Origin: JBKEAD01 sp047973165
Lineage (GTDB): Bacteria > Verrucomicrobiota > Verrucomicrobiia > Chthoniobacterales > JBKEAD01
Assembly: GCA_047973165.1 (NCBI GenBank)
Contig: JBKEBM010000023.1
Span: 1 to 6,831 of the forward strand
Direction of reading: 5' to 3'
DNA: 6,831 bases
How positions within the stretch are numbered: position 1 is the stretch's first letter; each line of letters begins with the position of its first letter. The notes beneath the pieces are model-generated. The model made no database searches. It was not told the DNA's origin and was given only the letters and a program-made list of their open reading frames with translations. The position numbers were made by a program, and so were the translations under genes. Shown in pieces: positions 1 to 5,798 of the stretch.

Positions 1-178
1 CGAAATATTCCCGGATTTCTCCGCGCAGACGATCCTGCAAAACATGCAGCGGTGTCCCGGAAAGTTCCTCCTTGCGGACCCGAAAATAATCCGCTGCCGC
101 CCGGTTCCCGTAGAGAACTATGTCCTCAGGCGAAACCCTGAGGAACATACTAAAGGAATTCGAATCGGAAGAACTCAT
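1..178 (-). CDS. PAS-domain protein, N-terminal fragment (3' end outside window)
   Basis: Reading the minus strand from an ATG at 178-176 gives 59 codons with no stop before the window edge. An in-frame stop lies upstream at 205-203, so the N-terminus is here; a TTG at 187-185 is the only other nearby candidate, and Met11 (148-146) is a possible internal start. After a Ser-rich lead of about 10 residues the protein reads FLRVSPEDIVLYGNRAAADY, then FRVRKEELSGTPLHVL. This is the typical start of a PAS domain: a beta strand, the N-R-A-A segment, then the 'v-x-x-E-E-L-x-G-x-p' turn. PAS domains sense ligands, redox state or light, and usually precede a histidine kinase, GGDEF/EAL or sigma-54 activator module. 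That output module lies outside the window, so the role cannot be named. No SD sequence precedes the start. It is divergent from guaD. Confidence 0.72.
   Translation of the reverse strand, partial: MSSSDSNSFSMFLRVSPEDIVLYGNRAAADYFRVRKEELSGTPLHVLQDRLRGEIREYF
123..144. repeat. Perfect 8-bp hairpin inside the PAS gene
   Basis: TCCTCAGG (123-130) and CCTGAGGA (137-144) are perfect reverse complements around a 6-base loop CGAAAC. The hairpin lies within codons 12-19 of the minus-strand PAS gene, about 30 bases into its message. It could affect early translation, but the codons are ordinary coding sequence (FLRVSPED) and the structure may be incidental. Confidence 0.4.
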
Positions 179-251
179 GCCAGGCAAATTTCTGAGGAAA
201 GATTATCGAAATACTTCACGACTTCAGGCCGTTTAGCAACGTTTACCTTTC

Positions 252-507
252 TTCAAAATCCGCATCGGGCGTGATTAAACTTGAAAGACGGGCGATCCTT
301 CGCCGCTTTTAACTTCGGTAAACTGTCACCGTTTTTTTATGTGTTTTTGTGGTGGCACGCGATGAGGGCTAATGCTCCGAGTCCCACAAGAATAACGGTT
401 TGTAACGTGAGCGTTGCATCGTATCAGGCAAGCTATGATGGATGGGTTGGAGGCAAATACTGATAAAGTGTTTTTTAAACTTTAATCACACCCATGCGCC
501 TTTTCAA
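252..507. repeat. Long imperfect inverted repeat flanking about 185 bases
   Basis: The reverse complement of 261-279 is TTTAATCACGCCCGATGCG. Bases 481-498 read TTTAATCACACCCATGCG, identical apart from one substitution and one extra G. Weaker similarity continues on both sides: outward as TTCAAAA (252-258) against TTTTCAA (501-507) with one mismatch inside, and inward as TTGAAA (281-286) against the complement of TTTAAA (474-479). Overall the arms match over about 35 bases. Each divergent gene therefore has the same motif upstream in the same orientation, ending 82 bases before the PAS start and 45 bases before the guaD GTG. It may be a pair of operators or promoters (both contain a TTTAAT hexamer), or the terminal inverted repeats of a small non-autonomous element. 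No clear target-site duplication is visible, so neither reading is settled. Confidence 0.6.
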
Positions 508-525
508 TCTCGACGAACAAGGCGC
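496..525 (+). repeat. Short hairpin in the guaD leader
   Basis: GCGCCTT (496-502) and AAGGCGC (519-525) form a perfect 7-bp, GC-rich stem, extendable by one T-G pair, around a 16-base loop. It ends 18 bases before the GTG at 544. No U-run follows, so it is not a standard terminator. It could be a palindromic protein-binding site or an RNA structure near the ribosome entry site. Its left half is also part of the right arm of the longer inverted repeat. Confidence 0.4.
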
Positions 526-543
526 GATGTTTAGAGTTACGGC

Positions 544-1878
544 GTGAGTTTTTCTTCCATGCAGGCCTATCGCGGTTTTGTCATCGACTCTCCCCGGCGC
601 GGAGAGCTGCGGGAGATTCGCGATGGCGCGTTGCTCGTGGAAGACGGCATCATCCTGGACTGCGGGGAATATTCCCGCATCCGTCATCTCCCCGAGGCCG
701 ACGGGCTGATCTGGCAAAATTCTCCCTCGAGCCTGTTGCTGCCCGGGCTCATCGATCTTCACACGCATCTCCCTCAGTATCCGGCCGTCGCACGTCAGGA
801 GAGTGCCCTCCTGCCCTGGCTGGAAAAACATATCTTTCCACTCGAAAAAGACTTCACTCCTGCTGTCGCGAAAAAACTTGCGCCGGTCTTTTTTGAACAC
901 CTTGCACGCAGCGGCACGACTACAGCGGGGATTTTTACCAGCATCAGTAAAGAGAGCACGGAAGCCTGTTTTGAGGCCGCAGCAAAATCGGGGATGCGCG
1001 TCATCATGGGCAAAATGATGATGGATCGCGGCAGCTATGGCAGTCTGGCTCCCGAAAAAATCCTGGCCCGCTCCGTCACCGAAACCCGCTCTCTCTGCGA
1101 AACCTGGCACCGCTTTGACAAAGGCCGCATCGACTACGCCGTCAGTCCGCGTTTTGCAGTCACCTGCACGACAGAACTCATGACCGAAGCCGCAAAACTC
1201 GCTCGGGAATTTGATTGTTACATCCAGACCCATCTCTCCGAAAATCACGAAGAAATTCAGACCGTCAAAAAACTCTTCCCCGAGCATCCCGACTACACCT
1301 CTGTCTATGCGGCCTGTGGCCTTCTGACTCCAAAGACTTTTCTCGGACACGGCATCCATCTCAGCCCCTCCGAACTCGAAAAAATAAAATCCACCGGAGC
1401 TGCCATCGTCCACTGCCCCAGCTCCAATCTCTTTCTCAAAAGCGGCATCATGCCCCTCGACCGCTGGCAGGACGCCGATATCCCCCTTGCTCTTGGAAGC
1501 GATGTCGCCGCCGGACCGGAGCTGAATCTCTGGCGGGTTTTACGCTCTGCCCTTGAGTCCCAGGTTGCCCGGTCTTTCTACGAAGAGGTCCGAATTCCCA
1601 GCCTGGCCGAGCTTTTCCACTTGGTTACCCAGGGAGCAGCAGAAGCCATTGGCAAAGGAGACATTATCGGGACGCTTTCGCCCGGTAAGGAAGCCGACTT
1701 CATTGTCCTCGATCTGAAAAAGCTCCTCCCCGCTGCCAAACGCCTCTCTTTCCAGGACGATCTCTCGGCAAACGATATTCTCTCACTCCTCATCCACCGT
1801 GCCGACGATGCTGCAACTATCGAAAGTTTCGTAAGAGGGCGTTCCGTCTATCGGGCCTTTCAGGGCGATCTCCTGTAA
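544..1878 (+). CDS. guaD: Guanine deaminase
   Basis: This enzyme hydrolyses guanine to xanthine and ammonia in the cytoplasm (purine salvage and catabolism). The 444-residue product matches the usual length of bacterial GuaD and its whole pattern. It has the N-terminal metal motif LPGLIDLHTHLPQ (His73, His75), the GKMMMD segment (156-161), SPRF (201-204), QTHLSEN (229-235, third His and catalytic Glu233), GHGIHLS (268-274), HCPSSNLFLKSG (290-301) and GSDVAAG (318-324, Asp320). All zinc ligands and the guanine-binding Arg203 and HCPSSN loop are present, which separates it from other amidohydrolases such as SsnA or chlorohydrolases. The first codon is GTG at 544. An in-frame ATG at 559 gives MQAYRGFVID and is equally good, since homologues begin their first strand there; neither has an SD site. 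It is the first plus-strand gene, divergent from the PAS gene. Confidence 0.93.
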   Translation: MSFSSMQAYRGFVIDSPRRGELREIRDGALLVEDGIILDCGEYSRIRHLPEADGLIWQNSPSSLLLPGLIDLHTHLPQYPAVARQESALLPWLEKHIFPLEKDFTPAVAKKLAPVFFEHLARSGTTTAGIFTSISKESTEACFEAAAKSGMRVIMGKMMMDRGSYGSLAPEKILARSVTETRSLCETWHRFDKGRIDYAVSPRFAVTCTTELMTEAAKLAREFDCYIQTHLSENHEEIQTVKKLFPEHPDYTSVYAACGLLTPKTFLGHGIHLSPSELEKIKSTGAAIVHCPSSNLFLKSGIMPLDRWQDADIPLALGSDVAAGPELNLWRVLRSALESQVARSFYEEVRIPSLAELFHLVTQGAAEAIGKGDIIGTLSPGKEADFIVLDLKKLLPAAKRLSFQDDLSANDILSLLIHRADDAATIESFVRGRSVYRAFQGDLL

Positions 1879-1955
1879 TTTTTTAAAAATCAATCCTTTC
1901 CAATCGGAAAAATCTGTTCAAACAAGAAGGGCAACCCAACCTCAAATCCCAATCT
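1879..1955 (+). other. guaD-ppk2 spacer, longest gap in the cluster
   Basis: The 77-base spacer starts with six T directly after the guaD stop (1879-1884) and contains only a small TTTCC/GGAAA hairpin near 1898-1911 with no T-run after it. There is no convincing terminator, promoter or SD site. If the cluster is broken into more than one transcript, this is the most likely place on the plus strand. Confidence 0.35.
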
Positions 1956-2687
1956 ATGCCTCAGGAAAAAGTTGACCTCGACGCCCTGGACCAGGAAGCC
2001 TCTCTCACCCAGAGCACCTACAAAAAACGCCTGAAAAAATACCAGCTCAAACTCCTGGAGTCTCAGCTCATCCTTCGGGAAAAAAAGACTTCCTGCATCG
2101 TTGTAATCGAAGGTCCCGACGCTGCGGGTAAGGGGGGCGCCATTAAAAGAATCACCGAGCGCCTCGATCCACGTTTGGTGCGTGTTTACTCCATCGTCAA
2201 GCCAACCCCCGAGGAATACCTGCATCACTACCTCTGGCGCTTCTGGCAAAAACTGCCTCCCTACGGAAACATCGCCATTTTTGACCGATCCTGGTATGGG
2301 CGTGTCCTGGTGGAACGCGTCGAAAATTTTGCCACGGGCAAAGAGTGGAAACGCGCCTACGACGAAATTAATGCCTTCGAAAAACTTCTCACCGACGACG
2401 GTAATATCCTTGTAAAACTTTTTATCCAAATCACAAAAGATGAGCAACTCCGGCGCTTTCAGCAACGTCAGGAGGATCCCTACAAACACTGGAAAATCAA
2501 CGACGAAGACTGGCGAAATCGCGAAAAGTGGAAGCAACACAACCAAGCCGCCGAAGACATGTTTGCCCTCACGGATACTCCCAGTGCCCCCTGGAAAATC
2601 ATCCCTGGAAATTACAAGTGGCACGCTCGTGTCGAAGCCGTAAAAACCGTTTATAAAGCACTGGCTCCCGTTGTCGGGCTGGACTGA
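1956..2687 (+). CDS. ppk2: Polyphosphate kinase 2 family (PPK2), single domain
   Basis: PPK2 enzymes move phosphate between inorganic polyphosphate and nucleotides through a P-loop kinase fold. The 243-residue product has the Walker A loop GPDAAGKGGAIKR (53-65, Lys59), the KPTPEEYLHHYLWRFW helix (82-97), the Walker B region IFDRSWYGRVLVERVENF (108-125, Asp110 and Arg111) and a lid with RRFQQR (166-171). The C-terminal KWKQHNQAAEDMF and PWKIIPGNYKWHAR blocks are also standard. The exact wording around Walker A and B (EGPDAAGKGG, FDRSWYGRVLVERVE) most resembles class II/polyphosphate:AMP phosphotransferase domains rather than class I or III, so AMP to ADP with polyphosphate as donor is the best guess. 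That class call is from memory. Unlike the tandem-domain PAP enzymes it has one domain. No SD site; ATG start. It lies 77 bases after guaD and 9 before the HAD gene. Confidence 0.9.
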   Translation: MPQEKVDLDALDQEASLTQSTYKKRLKKYQLKLLESQLILREKKTSCIVVIEGPDAAGKGGAIKRITERLDPRLVRVYSIVKPTPEEYLHHYLWRFWQKLPPYGNIAIFDRSWYGRVLVERVENFATGKEWKRAYDEINAFEKLLTDDGNILVKLFIQITKDEQLRRFQQRQEDPYKHWKINDEDWRNREKWKQHNQAAEDMFALTDTPSAPWKIIPGNYKWHARVEAVKTVYKALAPVVGLD

Positions 2688-2694
2688 TTTTTTT
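2688..2694 (+). promoter_or_regulatory. T-run between ppk2 stop and HAD start
   Basis: Seven T lie directly after the ppk2 stop codon, followed by GA and the HAD ATG, with no purine-rich SD site in the 9-base gap. Like runs sit after the guaD stop (1879-1884), before the amidohydrolase start (4822-4827) and before the PLP-enzyme start (5792-5798). No hairpin precedes any of them, so they are not standard terminators. They may be U-rich ribosome-binding leaders. Confidence 0.35.
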
Positions 2695-2696
2695 GA

Positions 2697-3329
2697 ATGA
2701 ACGCTGAAAAACCAAATCGTCCGATCGACGCCATCGTTTTCGATATCGGAAACGTGCTGCTCACGTTCGACTACTCCCTGGCGATTAACACTATCTCCCG
2801 GCGCAATAATCTCCCCTCTCCGCCCGACGAAAAACAACTCTTTGCAATCCGCGACCTTTACGAACGAGACGCCCTCTCTCACGAGGGCTTTCTCGCTCAG
2901 ACTCGCAGCCTCTTCAGCGACCAGGGTACAGAAAAGGAGTTCATCGCAGACTGGGTCGATATTTTTGAGCCAAACCAGCCCATGATCGATTTTGTAAAAG
3001 CCCGGGCCGCAGCAGATACGCACCCTCTTTACCTTCTGAGCAATATCGGAAAAATCCACGCGGATTATCTTTTAAATAAGCATTCCTTTTTTGAGCATTT
3101 CCAGGATACCGCTTTTTCTTACAAACTTCGTGCCGCAAAGCCTGAAAGCGCAATTTACGAGCGAACATCAAGGCACCTGCACCTCGAAAATTCACAGGTC
3201 CTCTTCATCGACGACCGGGAGGAAAATATCCTCGCAGCACGTGCACACGGCTGGACCGCTATCCATTACGACTACACGCGGCACGATGATTTTCTCCGTC
3301 AAATCGTCGGGCTTGGATTGACGCCTTAA
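2697..3329 (+). CDS. HAD superfamily hydrolase, subfamily IA (YihX-like)
   Basis: This is a cytoplasmic haloacid-dehalogenase-fold phosphatase of 210 residues, a normal length for subfamily IA. Motif I is VFDIGNVLLTFD (14-25), with nucleophile Asp16. The cap is a helical insert at about residues 28-90. Motif II is LLSNIG (113-118, Ser115), motif III is the Lys148 in AAKPES, and motif IV is VLFIDDREENILAARAHGW (168-186, Asp172 and Asp173). The residue two after the nucleophile is Gly18, not the usual Asp. That D-x-G-N-V form is shared with the E. coli glucose-1-phosphate phosphatase YihX, so it is not by itself a sign of inactivity. Substrate is unknown; sugar phosphates or nucleoside monophosphates are plausible given its neighbours. 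The ATG lies 9 bases after the ppk2 stop, behind seven T, which suggests co-transcription. Confidence 0.87.
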   Translation: MNAEKPNRPIDAIVFDIGNVLLTFDYSLAINTISRRNNLPSPPDEKQLFAIRDLYERDALSHEGFLAQTRSLFSDQGTEKEFIADWVDIFEPNQPMIDFVKARAAADTHPLYLLSNIGKIHADYLLNKHSFFEHFQDTAFSYKLRAAKPESAIYERTSRHLHLENSQVLFIDDREENILAARAHGWTAIHYDYTRHDDFLRQIVGLGLTP

Positions 3330-3353
3330 ACCCTCTGCTTTAGAACTTCTGCC

Positions 3354-4325
3354 ATGTCTTTTGATGATCTTCGGAAAATTTATAACCGTCCGCTTTTTGA
3401 CCTGATTTTTGATGCCCGCACGATCTTTCGAAAATACTGGCCCGATAACGAAGTCCAACTCTGCACCCTCCTCAGCGTAAAAACCGGAGGCTGCAGCGAA
3501 AACTGCTCCTACTGCTCCCAAAGTGCTCACTATCAAACCGATCTCGAAAGCGAGAAACTCATGAGCACCGAAGAAATTCTGCCCCTCGCTCAAAAAGCAA
3601 AAGACCACGGCTCTACCCGCTTCTGTATGGGTGCTGCCTGGAAAGGTGTTCGTGACGGTGACCCTCGCTTCAACAGCATGCTCGAAACCGTCCGTGAAGT
3701 TTCCAAACTCGGCATGGAGGTTTGTGTCACCCTCGGACAACTCGGCGAGAGCGAAGCTCAACAACTCAAAGACGCAGGTGTCACCGCTTACAACCACAAC
3801 ATCGACACCTCGCCCGAGCACTACAAAAACATCGTCTCCACCCACACTTTCGAGGACCGGCTCAACACGATTTCGCACGTTCAGAAATCCGGCATGTCCG
3901 TCTGCTGCGGAGGCATCATTGGCATGGGCGAGGCCGAAGAAGACCGACTCAAAATGCTCGAAATTCTTTGCAACTTCGATCCGCCGCCCGAGAGTGTTCC
4001 TATCAACTGCCTCGTCCCCGTCGAAGGCACACCGCTCAGCAATCTCGACCTGCCCGCCGTCGATACTTTTGAGTTGATCCGTCTCGTTGCGACCACACGC
4101 ATCGCCCTGCCGAGATCAAAAGTGCGCCTTTCCGCCGGACGCAGCTCGCTCTCCCGCGAAGCCCAGGCCCTCTGTTTCCTCGCCGGAGCCAACTCCATTT
4201 TCTACGGCGATAAACTGCTCACGACACCAAACCCCGACACCAGCGACGATCTGGAACTTTTGAAATCCCTCGGCCTGAAACCGCTGAAACCCTTTTCCGA
4301 ATCCTCGACACCCGCTGCCGTCTGA
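3354..4325 (+). CDS. bioB: Biotin synthase (radical SAM)
   Basis: Biotin synthase inserts sulfur into dethiobiotin, the last step of biotin synthesis, using S-adenosylmethionine and two iron-sulfur clusters. The 323-residue product has the radical SAM motif CSENCSYC (Cys47, Cys51, Cys54) for the [4Fe-4S] cluster. The BioB-specific ligands of the [2Fe-2S] cluster are all present: Cys91 in RFCMGAAWKG, Cys124 in EVCVTLG, Cys184 in SVCCGGIIGMGE, and Arg258 in KVRLSAGR. YNHNIDTSPEHY (146-157) and FLAGANSIFYGDKLLTT (275-291) are also diagnostic. It is slightly shorter than E. coli BioB (346 residues), mainly at the ends. No other biotin gene (bioA, bioD, bioF, birA) is in the window. It sits 24 bases after the HAD gene and 27 before rpiB. 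ATG start without SD site; the leader contains TTTAGAAC, as does that of the last gene. Confidence 0.97.
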   Translation: MSFDDLRKIYNRPLFDLIFDARTIFRKYWPDNEVQLCTLLSVKTGGCSENCSYCSQSAHYQTDLESEKLMSTEEILPLAQKAKDHGSTRFCMGAAWKGVRDGDPRFNSMLETVREVSKLGMEVCVTLGQLGESEAQQLKDAGVTAYNHNIDTSPEHYKNIVSTHTFEDRLNTISHVQKSGMSVCCGGIIGMGEAEEDRLKMLEILCNFDPPPESVPINCLVPVEGTPLSNLDLPAVDTFELIRLVATTRIALPRSKVRLSAGRSSLSREAQALCFLAGANSIFYGDKLLTTPNPDTSDDLELLKSLGLKPLKPFSESSTPAAV

Positions 4326-4352
4326 CTCAGATTAACACACCTCCTTAAACCT

Positions 4353-4817
4353 ATGAAAATCTCCATCGGATCCGATCACGCAGGCTTTAATTACAAAGAA
4401 AAACTCAAAGCTTTCCTCATTGAGTCCGGTCACGAAGTCATCGATTGCGGGACTGATTCCGACAAATCAACGGACTATCCCTTCTTCATTATCCCTGCCG
4501 CAGAAGCCGTGGCCAAAGGCGAGTGTGAACGCGGCATCGTGCTCGGCGGATCGGGAAACGGAGAAGCCATGGCTGCCAATAAAGTAAAAGGCGTCCGCTG
4601 CGCCCTCTGCTGGAATAACCAAACCGCTGAATTTTCAAGACGTCACAACGACTCCAACGTCCTCTCCATCGGCCAGCGCATGGTCTCCATCGAGATCGCT
4701 ATCGATATTTTAAAAGTCTGGCTGGAAACCCCCTTTGAGGGAGGACGCCACCAGCGCCGAATCAGCGAACTCAGCGACTACGAAGCAAATCAAAAACTGC
4801 CCGACCAAAAAGCCTGA
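4353..4817 (+). CDS. rpiB: Ribose-5-phosphate isomerase B, Glu-type
   Basis: RpiB interconverts ribose 5-phosphate and ribulose 5-phosphate in the pentose phosphate pathway. The 154-residue product belongs to the RpiB/LacAB family: GSDHAG at 6-11 (Asp8, His9) binds the sugar, and RRHNDSNVLSIGQRM (96-110, His98) completes the site. The catalytic region reads GIVLGGSGNGEAMAANK (61-77). The position of the E. coli catalytic Cys66 is Gly65 here, and Glu71 is present where the Mycobacterium tuberculosis enzyme has its catalytic Glu75. The C-terminal RHQRRI..L..YE block (132-143) is also like the mycobacterial enzyme. It is therefore the Glu-dependent form. Related sugar phosphates such as allose 6-phosphate cannot be ruled out. 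It follows bioB by 27 bases; the bases before the ATG include CTCCTT, the complement of an SD, not an SD. Confidence 0.93.
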   Translation: MKISIGSDHAGFNYKEKLKAFLIESGHEVIDCGTDSDKSTDYPFFIIPAAEAVAKGECERGIVLGGSGNGEAMAANKVKGVRCALCWNNQTAEFSRRHNDSNVLSIGQRMVSIEIAIDILKVWLETPFEGGRHQRRISELSDYEANQKLPDQKA

Positions 4818-4821
4818 TCCA

Positions 4822-4827
4822 TTTTTT
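4822..4827 (+). promoter_or_regulatory. T-run before the amidohydrolase start
   Basis: Six T followed by GAAA lead straight into the ATG at 4832, and no SD site is present. The run overlaps the alternative TTG start (4826). This argues that the TTG is an accident of the T-run and that ATG 4832 is the true start. Confidence 0.35.
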
Positions 4828-4831
4828 GAAA

Positions 4832-5791
4832 ATGATCATCGACTGCCATAACCACATCGGCGTTGACCCTTTGTTTTACAAAAATAAATGGTATCCCTAC
4901 GCACAGGATGCCGAAAGCCTGGTTCGACAAGGCACCACCCTGGGAGTCGATTACTGGGTCGCTTTTCCCTTCGTAAGTTACCTTGGCCTGAAGCTCGATG
5001 ACAAAGAGGTCTGGTCTCTCAACCCTGGAGAACCCCAAACGCCCTACGCTTTTGAAAACGAACGCTTCCTGACAGAAGTTCATCAGATTTTTCCGGACGA
5101 AGGTAAAAAGATTATCCCTTTCGTAATGCTCGACCCCTCTCGTCAGACACACGAACAGGTCGCAGCACTTCGTCAGCTAAAAGGACGTTTTCCCATCGCT
5201 GGTCTGAAAATCCAGGCTACCATCATCCAGTCCCCCATCCGTGATCTTCTCGATGCCGGTGCCTGCCTTCTGGACCTGGCCGAAGAATGGGACCTGCCTC
5301 TGCTCATCCACTCCAGCATTCATCCCGAAGACATCTGGTCCCAGGCCGGTGACATCCTCGATGTTGTGGAAGCTCGTCCGAAAATTCGTTTTAATGTTGC
5401 CCATTCCTGTCGCTTTGACCGCCCCAGCCTGGACCGCCTGGCAGAACTCCCGAATGCCTGGTTCGACTGCTCGGCTCATATCATCCACACACGTCTTGCC
5501 GTGGAAAACAGCCCCGTCGTCGCAACCCCCGCACGCCGCGTGGATGCCGACTACCGGGACCCCGCAGCTGTCCTAGCTCGCCTGCACGAGCTCTACCCAA
5601 ACAAAATTCTCTGGGGCAGCGACTCACCTTTTCAAAGTTACATCGAAATTTCTCCGGACATGGAATACCGCCTTTTCTGCACCTACAAAGAAGAAGTCGA
5701 TGTGCTCAAAGCCCAGTCCGACTCTGCCATCCAGGACATGGCCTGGACAAATCCCCTGGCTCACCTGGGAGCCTCTGCGCCAAGCGCCTGA
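4832..5791 (+). CDS. Amidohydrolase family protein (PF04909-like, TIM barrel)
   Basis: This is a metal-dependent hydrolase or decarboxylase of the amidohydrolase-2 type, substrate unknown. The 319 residues (from ATG 4832) show the full metal-site series: DCHNH at the N-terminus (His6, His8), GLKIQ with Lys126 at the end of a strand, LLIHSS (His160), NVAHSCRF (His191) and ILWGSDSPF (Asp264). There is no signal peptide, so it is cytoplasmic. The frame can also be opened by TTG at 4826, two codons earlier, but ATG is preferred because DCHNH then starts at residue 4 as is usual. The start lies 14 bases after the rpiB stop, behind six T. Residues 12-75, rich in aromatic residues, form an insert after the first strand that may shape the substrate pocket. 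The next gene is a D-amino-acid-type PLP enzyme, 15 bases away, which suggests a shared substrate. Confidence 0.82.
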   Translation: MIIDCHNHIGVDPLFYKNKWYPYAQDAESLVRQGTTLGVDYWVAFPFVSYLGLKLDDKEVWSLNPGEPQTPYAFENERFLTEVHQIFPDEGKKIIPFVMLDPSRQTHEQVAALRQLKGRFPIAGLKIQATIIQSPIRDLLDAGACLLDLAEEWDLPLLIHSSIHPEDIWSQAGDILDVVEARPKIRFNVAHSCRFDRPSLDRLAELPNAWFDCSAHIIHTRLAVENSPVVATPARRVDADYRDPAAVLARLHELYPNKILWGSDSPFQSYIEISPDMEYRLFCTYKEEVDVLKAQSDSAIQDMAWTNPLAHLGASAPSA

Positions 5792-5798
5792 TTTTTTT
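5792..5798 (+). promoter_or_regulatory. T-run before the PLP-enzyme start
   Basis: Seven T follow the amidohydrolase stop directly. The next bases, AGAACATT, lead to the ATG at 5807. The sequence TTTAGAAC here is repeated in the leader of bioB (3339-3346), 10 to 15 bases ahead of each start. Confidence 0.35.

Larger units (their letters stand above)
179..543. other. Divergent intergenic region between PAS gene and guaD
   Basis: This 365-base gap lies between two divergent genes and must carry both promoters if they are expressed separately. I find no credible protein in it: the short frame at 281-463 (+) starts with TTG, has no start signal and resembles no family. Visible content is a long inverted repeat (listed separately), T-runs at 332-338 and 471-476, a weak hairpin CGGT/ACCG (316-319/328-331) ahead of the first T-run, and a short hairpin at 496-525. 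No pair of good -35 and -10 boxes with 16-18 base spacing stands out. The best single -10-like hexamers on the plus strand are TATGAT at 434-439 and TTTAAT at 481-486. On the minus strand they are TTTAAT at 279-274 and GATAAT at 207-202. I recognise no known riboswitch; in particular the purine-aptamer core is absent. Confidence 0.6.

Noticed and set aside
202..230. Possible promoter for the PAS gene (GATAAT at 207-202 on the minus strand)
   Set aside because: The -10-like hexamer is good, but no -35-like sequence lies 16-18 bases upstream; the nearest candidate is only 14 bases away.
44..274. A 76-codon plus-strand frame at the left edge
   Set aside because: It overlaps the minus-strand PAS-domain reading, which has real family features, and itself has none.
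339..433. Minus-strand stretch reading LTLQTVILVGLGALALIAC, like a lipoprotein signal
   Set aside because: Hydrophobic run followed by Cys and an early stop looked like a tiny lipoprotein. There is no usable start codon before it (a stop lies a few codons upstream) and the whole frame is only about 25 codons.
281..463. A 60-codon plus-strand frame in the intergenic region
   Set aside because: TTG start, no start signal, and it runs through the T-runs. No recognisable domain.
179..543. Purine or other riboswitch ahead of guaD
   Set aside because: A guanine-responsive leader would make sense here, but the conserved purine aptamer core bases are not present on the plus strand and no other aptamer class was recognised.
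475..1413. A 312-codon open frame on the minus strand, antisense to guaD
   Set aside because: It lies entirely over a gene with clear guanine deaminase motifs. The translation is rich in Phe, Gly and Asp with no family resemblance. The host genes seldom use TTA, CTA or TCA codons, which leaves long open antisense frames by chance.
1898..1911. Small TTTCC/GGAAA hairpin after guaD as a terminator
   Set aside because: Only five pairs, AT-rich, with no T-run on its 3' side on either strand. The T-run after guaD precedes it.
1890..3059. A 389-codon open frame on the minus strand over ppk2 and the HAD gene
   Set aside because: It crosses two well-supported plus-strand genes and their junction, and its low-complexity Phe/Val/Gly-rich translation matches no family. 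It is a shadow of codon use, despite its length.
3192..3878. A 228-codon minus-strand frame over the HAD end and bioB
   Set aside because: It covers the radical SAM motif region of bioB and has the same shadow composition as the other antisense frames.
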